Positions 46,643 through 58,560 of a DNA stretch of 64,000 nt are shown one piece after another. The notes beneath the pieces are model-generated. The model saw nothing but the letters and a program-made list of their open reading frames with translations. It was not told where the DNA came from and ran no database searches. The stretch's first letter is position 1, and every line of letters starts with the position of its first letter. A program made the translations under genes and the position numbers. Source of the DNA: CAVVZJ01 sp963752755 (GTDB lineage Bacteria > Planctomycetota > Planctomycetia > Isosphaerales > Isosphaeraceae); contig CAVVZJ010000001.1 in the NCBI GenBank assembly GCA_963752755.1, forward strand, positions 992,001-1,056,000. The letters run 5' to 3'.

Positions 46643-48184
46643 CGGGAACCTGAGCCTTTCGCAAGAACGCCGTCCTGATCGATCGCATCAGCGGCGATCC
46701 AGCCGGACATCAGGACCATCGGCATCCCGGGGCCCGGGTGCGCCGCCCCGCCGGCCAGGTAGAGGCCAGGCACGTCCGCGGCTCCGGTTGCTCGGCTTGA
46801 ACGCCCCCCGGAGCCGGCCGTGACTGGCCAGGCCGTAGATGGCCCCGTTCAGCACGCCATAGCGGTCGTGGATGTCACGCGGGGTCAGCCGCGACTCGAA
46901 GACGACGTGCCGCTCCAGGTCGTCCAGGCCGGCGGTCCGCGCCAGCTTGTCGAGGATCACGCGGCGGTAGTCGGGGAAGAGGCGGTCCCAGTCGTGTTGT
47001 GGGCGGAGGTAGGGCGTGTGGACCAACACATAGAGCGCCTCGCCTCCCGACGGAGCGACCTCCGGCTCCGTCCTCGCGGGAGGCGCAGACGTAGCAGGTC
47101 GGGTCGTCGGCCGGCCGGCCGCGGCGATAGATCGCGTCGAACTCGGCGTGAGGGTCGCAGGAGAAGACGAAGTTGTGGTGCAGCAACTGGTCGTAACGGC
47201 GATCAAGACCGAGGTAGAGGACGACCCCCGAGCAGGCCGGCTCGTAGTCCCGCCGACGCTCGAATCGCCGGGCCGCAGGACCGCCAAGCAGGTCGCGGTG
47301 GGTGCGGACCGAGTCGGCGTCCGAGACGACGGCGCCGAACGCGATCCGCTCGCCGTCCTCGGTGACGACGCCCGCGACCGCCCCTTGCCCGTCCTGTTCG
47401 ATCGAGCGAACGCCGCATCCGGTCCGCAACTCGACGCCCAGTTCCTCCGCCAGTCGGATCAGGGCTTCGGGCACGGCGCGCGTGCCGCCCCGGGGATACC
47501 AGACCCCTTCGCCGACCTGCATCGCAGCGATCCCGCAGAGGACGGCCGGTGAGGCGTCGGGGGCCGAGCCGACGTACTGCGTGAAGTGGTCGAGCATCTG
47601 CGCCACCCGCGGTTCCGGTACGGACGACCGCACGGTCGCCGCCACGGTGCTCCAGGGTCGCAGCCGGAGCCACTCGCCCAGGAGCTTCGGGTTCATTGGC
47701 GTCCGCGGATCGATCATGTCCCTCGGCGAGCCGATCGGTCGCCAGAAGAAAAACCGATCAGAGACGCGCGCATCCGCTGAGACGTGTCGAGGAACCGGCC
47801 GTAGCCGCTGGAAACAGCGCCGCCGGGGGCGAAGGCGTCGAGAGCGGCGGCCATCGTGGAGCGCTCGGCGTGCAGGTCAAGCGTCGAGCCGTCGTCGAAG
47901 AAGGAACGCCACTGGGGGTCGAGCGGAATCAGGTCGAGTGCCTCGTTCACGACCCGACCGGCCTCGGCATAGATCCGCGCCAGGACGGAGGGCATCATCA
48001 GGATCGTCGGCCCCATGTCGAACCGGAAGCCCTCGGCCTCCAGCACGGCCGCCTTGCCGCCGAGCCAGGGGTTGCGCTCCAGGAGCGTGACCTCATAGCC
48101 CCGCGCGGCCAGTGTGCAAGCTGCCGCCAGCCCGCCCAGTCCGCCGCCAATCACGCCTACCCGGCCTGTTTTGCTTCGACTCAT
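46612..48184 (-). CDS. Carotenoid desaturase/oxidase, CrtN/CrtP-like FAD enzyme (frameshifted)
   Basis: FAD-dependent phytoene-desaturase-family enzyme. It starts VGVIGGGLGGLAAACTLAARG with ERNPWLGGKAAVLEAEGFRF and DMGPTILMMPSVL. A shift near 47730 leads to MNPKLLGEWLRLRPWS, MLDHFTQYVGSAPDASPAV and WYPRGGTRAVPEALIRLAEELG. A second near 47090 leads to EALYVLVHTPYLRPQHDW and GAIYGLASHGRLRGAFKPSN. A third near 46780 leads to LAGGAAHPGPGMPMVLMSGW and the end at 46612. Restored length about 515, as expected. Start ATG overlaps the dehydrogenase stop (ATGA). It introduces double bonds or oxidises an end methyl group of a C30 carotenoid; which of the two is unresolved. Confidence 0.85.
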
Positions 48185-49750
48185 GGTCGTGCTCCCCCGG
48201 GCTGACGGCCCCGCGCCCGGCTCGCCAGATCCCGGACCAACCGGAAGGCTCCGCGGGCCCGGGCCGTGATCGAGCCCGCATGCGCCGCATCCAAATAGGC
48301 TTGAACCACCCCTGTGTCGTCCTCGGTCAGCGGCTCGAAGTGGGGCCGTGACCGGCCGCTGCGGACGATCACGACCTTGGTGCTGGTCATCTCCAGCAAC
48401 CCTTCCGTACCCCGCGTCCGACCAAATCCGCTGGCACCCCGGCCGCCGAACGGCAGACGCGGGTCGGCCGTCGGCACGATCAGATCATTGATCTGCACCA
48501 CGCCCGCCGGAACCCGACCCGCCAGTTCCCGGGCGCGTTGGGGTTCGCCGAAGATCGAGGCGCCCGCGCGCATACGGACAGTCCGCGGCCCGTCGAACCG
48601 CTTCCTCCTCATCTCCGACCGGAACCAGGGCGAGCAACGGCCCGAACGGGTCCTCATGCATCAAGCGAGCTTCCGGAGGCACGCCGCCCAGCACGAGCGG
48701 TCCGATCAGCTCACCGCCATCGAATGCCTGTCCCGCGATGAGTCGAGCGCCGTGCTCCACGGCATCCCCCACGAGCGGGGCAATTCGACGCATCTCCAAT
48801 GGCTCCAGCCGCCGCGACGGGATCGCCGACACGCTCGCGAGCAAACGCCGCTCCAGTTCCGGAGCCAGCGACTCGGGCACAAAAACTCGTCGCGGCGCGA
48901 TGCAGGTCGCACCGCCATTGAACCGCAGGGAGAAGGCCAGGCTCCGGGCCGCGAGTTCGAGGTCGGCGTCTTCAAGCACGAGGCAAGGGTCGCAACCCGA
49001 GAGTTCCAGCGTCGCTGGCACGAGCTTGGGGGCCAGTTGCTCCAGCACGGCGCGACCGGCCGCGACCGAGCCAGTCTGCACGACGCGATCGACCCCCGCC
49101 ACGATCGACGCACGAGCCGCGGCGGCCGACTCGGGTAAGATGGCCACCAGCGCCGGGTCAATTCCCACCGAGGCGATGAGGCTGGCCAGCATCCGCGCGG
49201 CCGGTCCTCCCCCGTCGCCAGGTTTCCAGAGCACCGCATTGCCTGCCACGAGGGCCTGGATCGCCTGCACGCCGGGCAACATCAGCGGGTAGTTCGACGG
49301 CCCGATGACCAGCACCAGTCCCACCGGCTCGCGCCAGACCTCGGCCCAGCTTCCCCAGAGCCAGGCCGGCCGACCGCCGATCCCGAGATGTCGCGGACAT
49401 AGCAGCCGACCGGCCCACCGTTCGAGGAATCGGCAGGCGTCGGCCAGCGGCAGGACTTCCGCAACCATCGCCTCGGCCACGTTGCGAACCTCGGCCCGCC
49501 CCGCCACCCTGGCCAGGGCCCCGGACTGCTCGGCGATCAGGTGGCGAAGGCGGCGGATGGCACGCAGTCGATCCGGCAGCGGCCTCTCCGCCCACGCCGA
49601 CTGCGACCGCCGGGCCGCCTCGACCACCGGACGAATCCCCGAAACGTGCCAGTCGGCAACCAGCCCCGGAGACTCGCGGATGGTCTCAACCGGCCACATC
49701 GACAAGGCCGGATCGCCCGGAGAAAGGGCGGAATGCGATTCGTGTTCCAT
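48181..49750 (-). CDS. Aldehyde dehydrogenase of carotenoid operon (frameshifted)
   Basis: NAD(P)-dependent aldehyde dehydrogenase. PVGLVLVIGPSNYPLMLPGV, AGNAVLWKPGDGGGPAARML, VVQTGSVAAGRAVLE, the general base in ATLELSGCDPCLVLEDADL, and the catalytic cysteine in RFNGGATCIAPRRVF are all present. Near 48580 the frame changes after ADCPYA, and the end (ASIFGEPQRARELAGRV, VVQINDLIVPTADPRLPFGG, GFGRTRGTEGLLEMT) continues in the other frame to the stop at 48181. Restored length about 522. In C30 carotenoid operons this enzyme turns the carotenoid aldehyde into the acid that is then glycosylated. One base separates it from the upstream desaturase. Confidence 0.87.
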
Positions 49751-49751
49751 C

Positions 49752-51294
49752 TCAGGAGACCCCCAGCAGGTCCGCGGCCGCTCGGGGTTCCGGGACGACG
49801 GGCGACGTCCCCAGATCCTCGGCCAGCAGCCGCGAGGTGATCCGGGCCGACTCGAAGATCACCGGCAGGCCGCTGCCCGGGTGCGTCCCGCCGCCGACGA
49901 GGTAGACCGACGTCCAGGTCCTCGAACCGGTTGCGCGGCCGGAGGTGGAGCATCTGGGCGAGTGTGTGCGCCAGGTTGAACGTGGCGCCCAGGTGGATCT
50001 CGTAGCGACGGTCCCAGTCGGCCGGGGTGACCATCTGCTCGAACCGGATGCGACGCTCGACGTCGTCGAGGCCCGACCTTCGCGAGCTGCCGCAGCGCCC
50101 GCTCGCGGAACCGGCGGCGTCTCGCGGGACCAGTCGACGTTCGGATGCTGGTGCGTGACCGGGCACCAGGACGTAAAGCGTGCTCATGCCCGCAGGCGCC
50201 AGGCGACGGGTCGGTCACGCAGGCGTTCTGCACGTAGAACGAGGGATCGGCCGACAGAGAGTGTGCCGCGTCTCGATGTCGGCGAGGTTCGGCAGGTAGT
50301 CCTCGGCCAGGTAGATCGTGTGGTGGGCCAGGTCGTCGTAACGGCCCTCGATCCCAGGTAGATCATGAACGTCGAGCAGGAGAACCGCTTCCGCGCGATC
50401 TTCCGGTCGGTCCAGCGGCGCCGCAGGTGGTCGGGGACCAGCCGGGTCATGGCGCGGGCGAAGTCGGCGTTGATCACCAGGGCGTCGGCCTGGTGGACGC
50501 CCGAGTCGGAGCGGACGCCGACCGCCGTCGGCCCTCGAAGAGGATCTCCTCGACCTCGTCGCCCAGCGAGATCTCGACGCCCAGGTCCTCGGCCACCCGG
50601 GCCATCGCCCGCGTGACCGCCGCCGCAGCCGCCGATCGGGTGGAAGACGCCGTACTCGTATTCGAGGAACGAAAGGATCGAGAACAGGCTCGGGCAGTTG
50701 AACGGCGACATCCCCAGATACTTCGACTGGAACGTCATCGCCAGCCGGACCCGCGGGTCCTGGAAGTAGCGGCGCAGCTCGCCGTCGAGCGAGAGCCAGG
50801 GCCGGAGCAGCGGCAGCATCTTCAGCAGCTGGGGCGAGAGCAGGTCGCGCCAGCGCAGGAACGGCGACTCCAGGCACGGTCCGGAACCGCGTCCATCTTC
50901 GCCCGGTTGTCCGCCAGGAACCGGCGGAAGCCGGCCGCGTCGCCGCGGGCAGAGCCCGGCGATGGCCGCCTCCATCCGGGCGACGTCGGGCGTGGCCAGC
51001 AGCTCGCCCCCCGCGCCGAAGACCAGGTGGTACTGGGGGTCGAGCCGGACCATCTCCACCTCCTCGTGCAGGTCGCGGCCGACCGCCGCGAAGATCGACT
51101 CCAGGACGCGCGGATAGAGGAAGAAGGTCGGCCCGAGGTCGAACCGGAAGCCGTCGCCCGTCGAGCGTCGAGGTCCGCCCGCCGACCGTCGGCTGCCGCT
51201 CCAGGACCGTCACGTCGAATCCCGCCCGGGCCAGCAGCATCGCCGCGGCCAGCCCGCCCGGCCCCGCCCCGATGATGACCACCCGCTTCGCCAT
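49752..51294 (-). CDS. Carotenoid desaturase/oxidase, CrtN/CrtP-like FAD enzyme (several frameshifts)
   Basis: First gene of the carotenoid operon. ATG 51294 gives VVIIGAGPGGLAAAMLLARAG and ERQPTVGGRTSTLDG. After several frame changes (near 51160, 51070, 50890, 50620, 50530, 50340, 50080 and 49910 by eye) the family text continues: MEMVRLDPQYHLVFGAGG, LLSPQLLKMLPLLRPWLSL, FQSKYLGMSPFNCPSLFSIL, EYEYGVFHPIGG, ALVINADFARAMTRLVPD, CSTFMIYLG. It ends with YLVGGGTHPGSGLPVIFESA and SRLLAEDLG near the stop at 49752. The repeated indels suggest poor local sequence. It is the partner of the second desaturase-type gene in this operon. Confidence 0.8.
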
Positions 51295-51513
51295 TGCAAC
51301 GGCCCCTAGGTTCCCCTCGATCGTGCCGGGGTTGTAGGAGCGGGCTTGGGTGTCGTCAAGAATTTCGGATGAATTTCTTAGACAATCCCGCGCGGCGCGG
51401 CGAAGCCCGAGGTTCCTTGTCGATCGCAAGGAGCCGAGATGAGTGCGAGGTCTCGCAGGCCGGCCGACCGTTTCGGGACGAACGCGGGAACGGGGTGGTC
51501 AGGAGCCTTGCGT

Positions 51514-52201
51514 TCAGGGCCGAGACGGGCGACGTCGCCGCCGGGCATGGAGTGCCAGGGCGAGCAGTCCCCCCGCGCCGAGCAATCCGAGCGAGGTCGG
51601 TTCGGGCACGGCACTGACCGTCACCAGGCCATCTACGGAGTCGTTCGCGCCGTTCGAGGGCTCCGGGGAAAGCGGGATCGTCGAGCCATCGAGCCGGTTC
51701 AGCTTCGTCGGGGCGGGCGTCGAGCCGCCGTTCAGCGGCGCATCGAGGACGAGGTTGAGGGAACTCTGGGTCCCCAACGCCACCCCTGGCTTGACGTGGA
51801 CCTGGAACTGGAAAACCGTCGTCGTGCCTGTCGGGACGGGGATCGCATCGATGCCGCTCGCACTGACGACGATGTCACCCTTGTCAACCGTCGCCTGATC
51901 GCTTCCGGCGAAAATCAAAATATTTGAGCCGGCCAGCAGCGGACCCGCCAGAATTGTGCCGGCGTCCACGCTGAAGAGACTGGGATCAAACTGGATGTGA
52001 ATATCCATTGAAAGCAGGTTGTCAACCGAGTTGTCTCCTGCTGGCGCGTCAGGCGGACGTCGACCGTCTGGGTCTGGCCGGGGGCGACGTGATAATCCTG
52101 GGGAATATCCAGGTAGGCCCCCGCGCAATCGGAGCGTGGCCCAGAGTCGCAACGAGCAGAGGGAGTAGCCAGACCGTCCGGAGGAGGCGATGGGAGGGCA
52201 T
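51514..52201 (-). CDS. PEP-CTERM protein with cohesin-like domain (frameshifted)
   Basis: Signal peptide from ATG 52201 (HRLLRTVWLLPLLVATLGHA). Then, with two frame changes (near 52125 and 52045), AYLDIPQDYHVAPGQTQTVDV and APAGDNSVDNLLSMDIHIQF. The main part (FSVDAGTILAGPLLAGSN, VFQFQVHVKPGVALGTQS) has the alternating strands of cohesin-like modules that bind partner proteins. It ends with VPEPTSLGLLGAGGLLALAL then RRRRRPSRP, a PEP-CTERM sorting signal. Restored length about 228. Presumably an exosortase-sorted surface or envelope protein. Confidence 0.8.
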
Positions 52202-52504
52202 CGTTCGGTCTCGATGGGATACCGCGAAGTCCTCGATTCCAGGATCGGGAGGTCCCGGAACGGACCCCGCCAGCCATTCCGATCCCTGGGCCAGCATGCT
52301 TTCAAGCGAGATAGCAACGTCATCGGCGGGCGTTGCTCACCTTAGCGCAAGTGGCCCAAAGACGCAAGTAGAGTTTCTAGCTGGGCAACGCGAGGTGGAT
52401 CTCCGGCATCATCCGGGACTCTCACGGCGTCGTGCAGATGTAAATTTCGACAAGATGCACAGCCAGGGGGGAAAGATCCGGTCGGGGCCATGGCTGGTCC
52501 TCCG
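52202..52504. other. Gene-free spacer
   Basis: About 300 bases between the TPR gene end and the PEP-CTERM gene start on the same strand. No gene seen. It should hold the PEP-CTERM promoter. Confidence 0.5.
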
Positions 52505-55500
52505 TCAGAAGACGGGACGGGGAGCGACGGGGGCTTCGGGACCGAGCAGCAAGGGGGCGAGGTCGGAGGCGCTCGCCGGGCTGGAGGTGTTCGAGGGTCA
52601 GGCCGGCCTTGCGGGCCTTGTCGCGGGCCTCGAGGAACCGGGCCTGCTGGCCGGCCTGGTAGTAGGCGCGGGCCAGGTGGGCGAAGACCTCGGGCGCGGG
52701 AGACGTCCTGGCGGCGGCTTCCAGGTCGGCGATCGCCTCGGGAAAGCGTCGCAGGCGGGTGGAAATCACACCCCGGGTGTCGAGCAGCGAAGCGGCCGAC
52801 GCCGGCGACCCAGCGCGTCGGATCGCCTCCTCGATCCAGGGTAGGGCCTCACGCGGCGACTTCAGCTCCTCGCTGAGCGTCCAGGCCAGGTTGTTCAGGA
52901 AGCTTGCATCGGCCGGTTCGAGCCGGAAGGCTTGCTGATAGAGCTGGACCTCGTCGCGAAAGCGGCCCTGGAGGTGGCGCAGGTAGGCCAGACGGGTCAG
53001 CAGCTCGGGATCGTCCGGTTGACGCTTGACGATTGTCGCGAAGAGAGCATCGATCCGTTTGACGACAGCCGGATCACGTTGTCCGATACGGGCGAGGGTC
53101 AGCAGGTTGCGGGCCATCTCGCGAAGCCCGGCGGGGTCGGCATCGGACACAGCGGCTTCGAATCGATCGAGGGCCTCGGCAGGCCGACCGCGCTGGGCGA
53201 CGACCACCGCGCGGACAACGGCCGTCCTGGGCCAGCGCCTGGCCATCTCGATCGCCAGCCGCTCGGCCTCGGCGTCGCGGCCGATTTCGAGCAGGAGGCG
53301 AACCGCTTCGCGTCCGAACGCCTCACCTTCAGGCGTCTCGGCCAGCGTGGGGAAGGCCGCTTCGAGCACGCGGGCGGCCTCGGCGGGACGCTTGCGGGCG
53401 ACCTGCCAGCGGGCGCGGAGCAGGGGGGTGGCTGGGTCGTCGGCCGGGAGGCGGTCGAGCTGAAGGCCCGCGGCGTCGAGTTCGCCAGCGGCGAGCAGGG
53501 TCTCGACGTGAAGGCGGATCGCCTCCGGGCTGCCTCCCATACCCGCATCCTGAGCGGCGACCCGGGCGGCCTCCTTCGGTTCGCCGAGACGCAGGTGCAG
53601 CCGTGCCAGCAAGGCCCGTGATCGGGCCGCCGCGGGGAGGTCGGCCGGCAGGTCGGCCTGGAGCCGATCGAGCAGCTTGACCGCTTCCCGGATCTCCGCG
53701 ACCTCCCGACCGCGGCTCAGGACCAGCGCGCGGACAAAGCGGTCCTCCGGTGTTTCGGGACGATCGGCGATCGGGGCGACCAGCTCCAGCGCCTGGCGAC
53801 GGGCCTCGGCGTCTCCCGCGCGGCTGGCGAGCAGCAAGGCCAGCGTGCGAGCCACCCAGCGTCGGGCGGGATCGCGCTTCAAGGCGTCGCGGAAGATCCG
53901 CTCGGCCTCGCGATCCCGGCCGGTCGCCTGGAAGTAGTCCCCCGCACCGCGGATGACGTGGTCGTCTTCCGGCCACTTCTCCAGGGCGGCACGATACGCC
54001 GCGTCCGCCTGCTCGCGGTCACCGACGATCCGCCAGCACTGGGCGTGAACGAACTCGGGGCGATCCAGCCCCGGCACCTCTTCGAGAATCCTGGCGACGG
54101 TCGCGCGGGCCTCGGCGTCCTGTTCGCGGCCAACCAGGAAATAGAGCAGGGCGAACCTTGGGCCGAGCTTATCGGGCTGCCGGGCGATCAAGGCGCGGAG
54201 GGTGGCCTCGGCCTCCTCGGGCTTGCCCAGAGAGCTGAGCAAGCGGGCCTGCCAGACCCGCGCATCGAGGCTCTCCGGGTCACCCTCGACGACCCGGCGC
54301 GCCAGTCGCTCGGCCCGCTCGGTCTGGCCCGTCCGGGCCGACGCTTCGGCCGCGAACCGATCGAGGTTTGGCGACCGGCGGTCGCGATGTTGCAGTCTCC
54401 GCAATTCGGACTCACGGCCGAGCCGGGCATAGAGTGCCCGGAGCCGCGGCTCGACCACGTTGCCGCCCTCAAGCGTCAGCGCCTTCTCGAAGCTGGCCAC
54501 GGCCTCCTCCGGGCGGGCACGAAGCTCCAGGAGACGGCCCTGAAGGATGTAGGGAAAACGCTCGTCGGGCAACTGGATCAGGGTCGATTCGATCAGCGGC
54601 TCGACCTCTTCCAGACGCTCATCGCGTTCGGAACCGTTCGCCCGACTCGCCTGGTCGAGCAGGATGAGGGCCCGTCCAAGCCGCGTGTAGGGGCCGCTCT
54701 CGCCGCCGATCCGCTCCAGTGCCTTCAGTGACCTGTCGACGATCCGGCGGGCCCCGGCGTCGTCGGGCTCGGCTTCGAGCGCTGACTCCAGCAACAGTAG
54801 GCGGATCAACGGGTCCTCGGGCCGGAGACGGGCCCCTTGCTCGTAGCAACGGCGGGCCTCGACCGGCTGGCTGCGGAGGCGGTAGAGGTCGCCGAGGGCG
54901 ATCCAGAGCAAGGCTCGGGAATCGGGGCTGATCCCGTCGAGGTTGCCGACGAGCACGTCCCGGGCCTCCTCGCTCCGGCCCAGCGCATCGAGCAGTCGGG
55001 CTCGCAGGACGCGGAAGTCGGCCTGGTCGCCCGCCGCTTCGGGACGCGACGCCGTCTCCAGCACGCTGAGGGCGCCGTCCAGGTCGCCGTCGCTGACCAG
55101 GGCCTCGGCCCGCGCGTTCCAGACCGTCGGCTCCTTCGGGTGGGCCTTCGCGGCCTCGGCCAGCCGGCGGTTCGCCTCCTCGGTCTGTCCACGCGCCGGA
55201 GGATGGCCGCCTCGGCGATCGCGACGGCCGGATGCTCCGGCGCGATCTGGCGGGCACGGTCGAGGCAGGCGTTCAGCTCGTCCCAGGATCGCTGGGAGAC
55301 CGGCAGGCCCAGTTGCCGATCCAGCTCGGCGCGGGCCAGGCCGGCGAGCAAACGGGGGTCGTCGCCGATCCGGTCGAGACCCTCGCGGAGGGCCAGGCGG
55401 GCGTCGGCCGGGTGGTTCGACTGGAGCAGTCGGGAATACTCCAGGCGCGCCGCCGCCAACGACGGGTCGGCCTCGAACGCCTCCCGGTACGCCGAGAGCG

Positions 55501-56824
55501 CCGAGGGCACGTCCCGGATCGCCTCGTAGCAACGTCCCAGCGCCAGGGCGATCGGCCCTAGAAGGTCAACCGCCGCCCGGGCGCGCGCTTCCTGAAGCTC
55601 CAGGATGGCCCGGGTCGGAGAGCCTTGCCTGAGCAGGCGGACCCCTTCCAGGTAGTGCCACCCCGGCGTTGGACGCTCCCCGCCGGCCAGGCGTCGGTAC
55701 TGCTCGATCAGCGCCGAGGCTTCCGTGAGCCGGCCGAGTTCGAGCTGGATGTTGGCCAGCCACCACGTCAGCTCGGCGTCCGTCCCGTCGCTCATCAGCA
55801 GGCCACGTCGCCAGGTGGCGATCGCCTCCTCGACGTTGTTCTCCTGCAACTCCGCGATCCCGCTCACGACGCGAAAGCGATTTGACGCCTGGAGCGACAG
55901 CGGGACCCGATCGAGGTGGCGACGGGCCTCCTCGTTGCGGCCCAGTTGCAGCGCATGCTCGGCAGCGGCCAGGCAGACATTGAGGTCGTTCGGTGCCCGC
56001 TCGACGGCCCGCTGCAGGTCGGCCTCGGCGCGGTCCTCGAACTCGCGGGCCGAGTCGTGGTTGGCCCGCGCCGTCAGGCCGCGGGCCGTCTCCTGGAAGA
56101 ACCGGAACCTCGCCAGGTGTGCCGCCGCCGACGGATTGGCGGCGATCAGCTCGTCCATCACGGCGACGGCCTTGGGCAAGTCCTGGTTCTGATCGCGATA
56201 GGCGTCGGCGAGGCTCTTTGCTCCCTCGATCATGCCCGGTTTGAGCTGCCGCGCCTGCTCGAAAAAGCCGATGGCCTCGGCCAGTGCCGAATCGTCTCCC
56301 AGCATCGCCAGACGCTGCTTGACGAGACCTCGCAGTCGCAACGCCTCGGCGTCCCGGTCGCCGCCGTCGAGCAACTGACCGGCCAGCACGTCGGCCGTGC
56401 GGTAACGCTGGAGGCTCCGGGGCAAGTGCGGTCCGACCGACAGGTGCAGCCGGACCATCTCGCGACGGGCCTTCTGGGCCCGTTCTGATCGGGAATCCGT
56501 CTGAATCCGGAGGATTCGCTCGTACAACTGGATGGCGTCAAGCAGGTCGGCCGGCGACCCGGCCGTACGGACAAGCGTGGTGGCGGTCAGCTCGAGCGCC
56601 GCGATGTCGCGTGGCTCACGTTCCAGGTAGGCGCGGAGGTACGTCAGGGCCAGCGCGTCGTCCTTGGCCGCGATCCGCTTTCGGGCCTCGGCCAGCAGCG
56701 CCGAGTGGCCCTGCGACTGCTGATGGCGATAGCAGACCACGATCACCGCCAGGCCGGTCAGGCTCAGAGCGGCAACGATCCGCAAGGCTCGGGGATTCAG
56801 TCGCCAGCGTCGTGGCTCGGTCAT
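52505..56824 (-). CDS. Very large TPR-repeat protein with N-terminal membrane anchor (frameshifted)
   Basis: About 1,430 residues when two shifts (near 55195 and 52560) are repaired. ATG 56824; one N-terminal helix (ALRIVAALSLTGLAVIVVCY) anchors the protein, with the rest outside. Nearly the whole length is tetratricopeptide repeats, for example SALLAEARKRIAAKDDALALTYLRAYLEREP, DADALAYRDQNQDLPKA-type pairs, and ASFLNNLAWTLSEELKSPREAL near the end, which is the usual closing TPR in PEP-CTERM/exopolysaccharide-associated proteins. After the second shift it ends SDLAPLLLGPEAPVAPRPVF at 52505. Likely a periplasmic scaffold; adjacency to a PEP-CTERM gene hints at export of polysaccharide or surface proteins. 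Confidence 0.82.
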
Positions 56825-57024
56825 CAACGGCTCGGCTTGAAGGAGGAGGGGGGCCGCTCCATCATATTAACCGGCCTGACGTCCCATGCTGCCAGATCGA
56901 TTTTTCACCACCGACGCCCCGCACGCGCCGTTTCCGACCTCATCTCGTCAAGGCCGGGGCGTTGCGGGTATAACCGTAAGGTCCGCCCTCGGAACCCCTT
57001 CGACTCCCCCGAGACGCCTCCTCG

Positions 57025-58560
57025 ATGTCGAATCCGTCCCCCGCGCCGTCGTCCGCCGTTGCCTCGGTCCTCGCCCCCGCCGCGCGGGGGGCGGGCTTCG
57101 CCCTGGCGGTCCTCTTCAGCATGAACCTGCTGAACTACGTCGATCGCTACGTCCTGGCGGCCGTCGGACCGGCGATCCAGGCCGACCTCCGGATGGAGCC
57201 CGGACCATTCGGCTGGCTGGGCTCGGCGTTCATCATCGTCTATACGGTCGTCTCGCCCATCGTCGGCTGGCTGGGCGACCGCTACAGCCGCCGCAAACTC
57301 CTGGCCTTCGGCGTCGGGCTCTGGAGCATCGCCACGGTCGGCACCGCATTCGCTGCAAATTTCAATCAAATGTTCCTTGCCCGTGCCCTGCTCGGCGTCG
57401 GCGAGGCGAGCTACGGCGTGGTGGCACCGACGCTCCTGGCCGACCTGTTCGACCCGAAGGCACGTGGGCGGGTCATGGGTGTCTTCTATCTCGCCCTGCC
57501 GATCGGCACGGCGGTCGGCTACGCCGTCGGCGGCGTGGCACAGAAACTCGCGACGGAGCACGCCGCCGAGATCGGTGCCTGGTTGAGCGGGCATGGCCTG
57601 GCCGGGCTCGTGCCTTACGTCGTGAAGTGGCGGGCGGCCTTCTGGGTCGTCGGCCTGCCGGGCCTGGTTCTGGCTTTCTGCGGCCTGGTCATCCGCGACC
57701 CGGGGCGAGGGGCGTCTGAGGGCCAGACCCGGGCCGAGGCCCGCGACGACCGGCCCTCCGCTCGTGACTACCTCCAGATCCTCCGCACGCCCAGTTACTT
57801 GCTCAACACCGCCGGCATGGCCGCCGTGACCTTCACCATCGGCGCCTATGGCCACTGGATGCCCAGCTATTTCCGCTACGCCCACAACACGCCGCCCACG
57901 TTCCAGGTCCCGATGGGCCTGGCCCTGGCGCTGGCCGGTTTGCTCGGCGTCGTGCTCGGCATGTGGCTCCCCGACCGGCTCCAGAAGGCGACCCGACGCG
58001 CCTATCTGCTCTGGCCCGCGCTGGCCGTGCTGGCAGCCGTGCCGTTCGGAGCCGTGGGCTTGCTGGCCCCAGACCGCTGGACCTCCCTCGGCCTGCTCTT
58101 CATCGCCAGCGTCCTGCTGACCTCCTGCCTCGGCCCCTGCAACACGGTCACGGCCAACGTCGTCCCGGCCAACCGCCGCGCCGTCGGATATGCCCTGAGC
58201 ATCTTCCTGCTCCACCTTCTCGGCGACATCCCCTCGCCGCCCCTCATCGGCACCCTTGCTACCGAGCTGGCTCGCCCCTCGGTCCGCTCCTCGACCATCG
58301 GCCGCTTCTTCGACCGCCTTGGCGCCAGCCCGGTGGACCCCTCCGCCCTGGCACCGGTGGCCCCGACCGCTCCGGTCCCCGACGCCCACGGCGTCCTCGG
58401 TCCGTCCAACCTGACCGCCGGCATGCTCGTCATCATCCCGATCCTGCTCCTCGGCAGCCTCTGCTTCCTCCTCGGCTCCCGCACCCTCCCCCACGACCAG
58501 GACCTCGCCCGCACCTCCACCTCCGGCCCGGACGATGATCCCGGGGTCCACCTGCATTGA
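57025..58560 (+). CDS. Major facilitator superfamily transporter, Spinster-like
   Basis: 511 residues, intact, about 12 membrane helices. Helix 1 reads LAVLFSMNLLNYVDRYVLAAV, a form typical of the Spinster/hexuronate-like MFS branch. The loop 2-3 motif is GWLGDRYSRRKLLAFG, helix 4 FLARALLGVGEASYGVVAP, helix 5 GVFYLALPIGTAVGYAVGG. A central cytosolic loop (GASEGQTRAEARDDRPSARD) splits the halves. Ends in a polar tail. Divergent from the TPR gene. Substrate unknown; lipids, sugars or organic acids are all possible. Confidence 0.92.
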   Translation: MSNPSPAPSSAVASVLAPAARGAGFALAVLFSMNLLNYVDRYVLAAVGPAIQADLRMEPGPFGWLGSAFIIVYTVVSPIVGWLGDRYSRRKLLAFGVGLWSIATVGTAFAANFNQMFLARALLGVGEASYGVVAPTLLADLFDPKARGRVMGVFYLALPIGTAVGYAVGGVAQKLATEHAAEIGAWLSGHGLAGLVPYVVKWRAAFWVVGLPGLVLAFCGLVIRDPGRGASEGQTRAEARDDRPSARDYLQILRTPSYLLNTAGMAAVTFTIGAYGHWMPSYFRYAHNTPPTFQVPMGLALALAGLLGVVLGMWLPDRLQKATRRAYLLWPALAVLAAVPFGAVGLLAPDRWTSLGLLFIASVLLTSCLGPCNTVTANVVPANRRAVGYALSIFLLHLLGDIPSPPLIGTLATELARPSVRSSTIGRFFDRLGASPVDPSALAPVAPTAPVPDAHGVLGPSNLTAGMLVIIPILLLGSLCFLLGSRTLPHDQDLARTSTSGPDDDPGVHLH

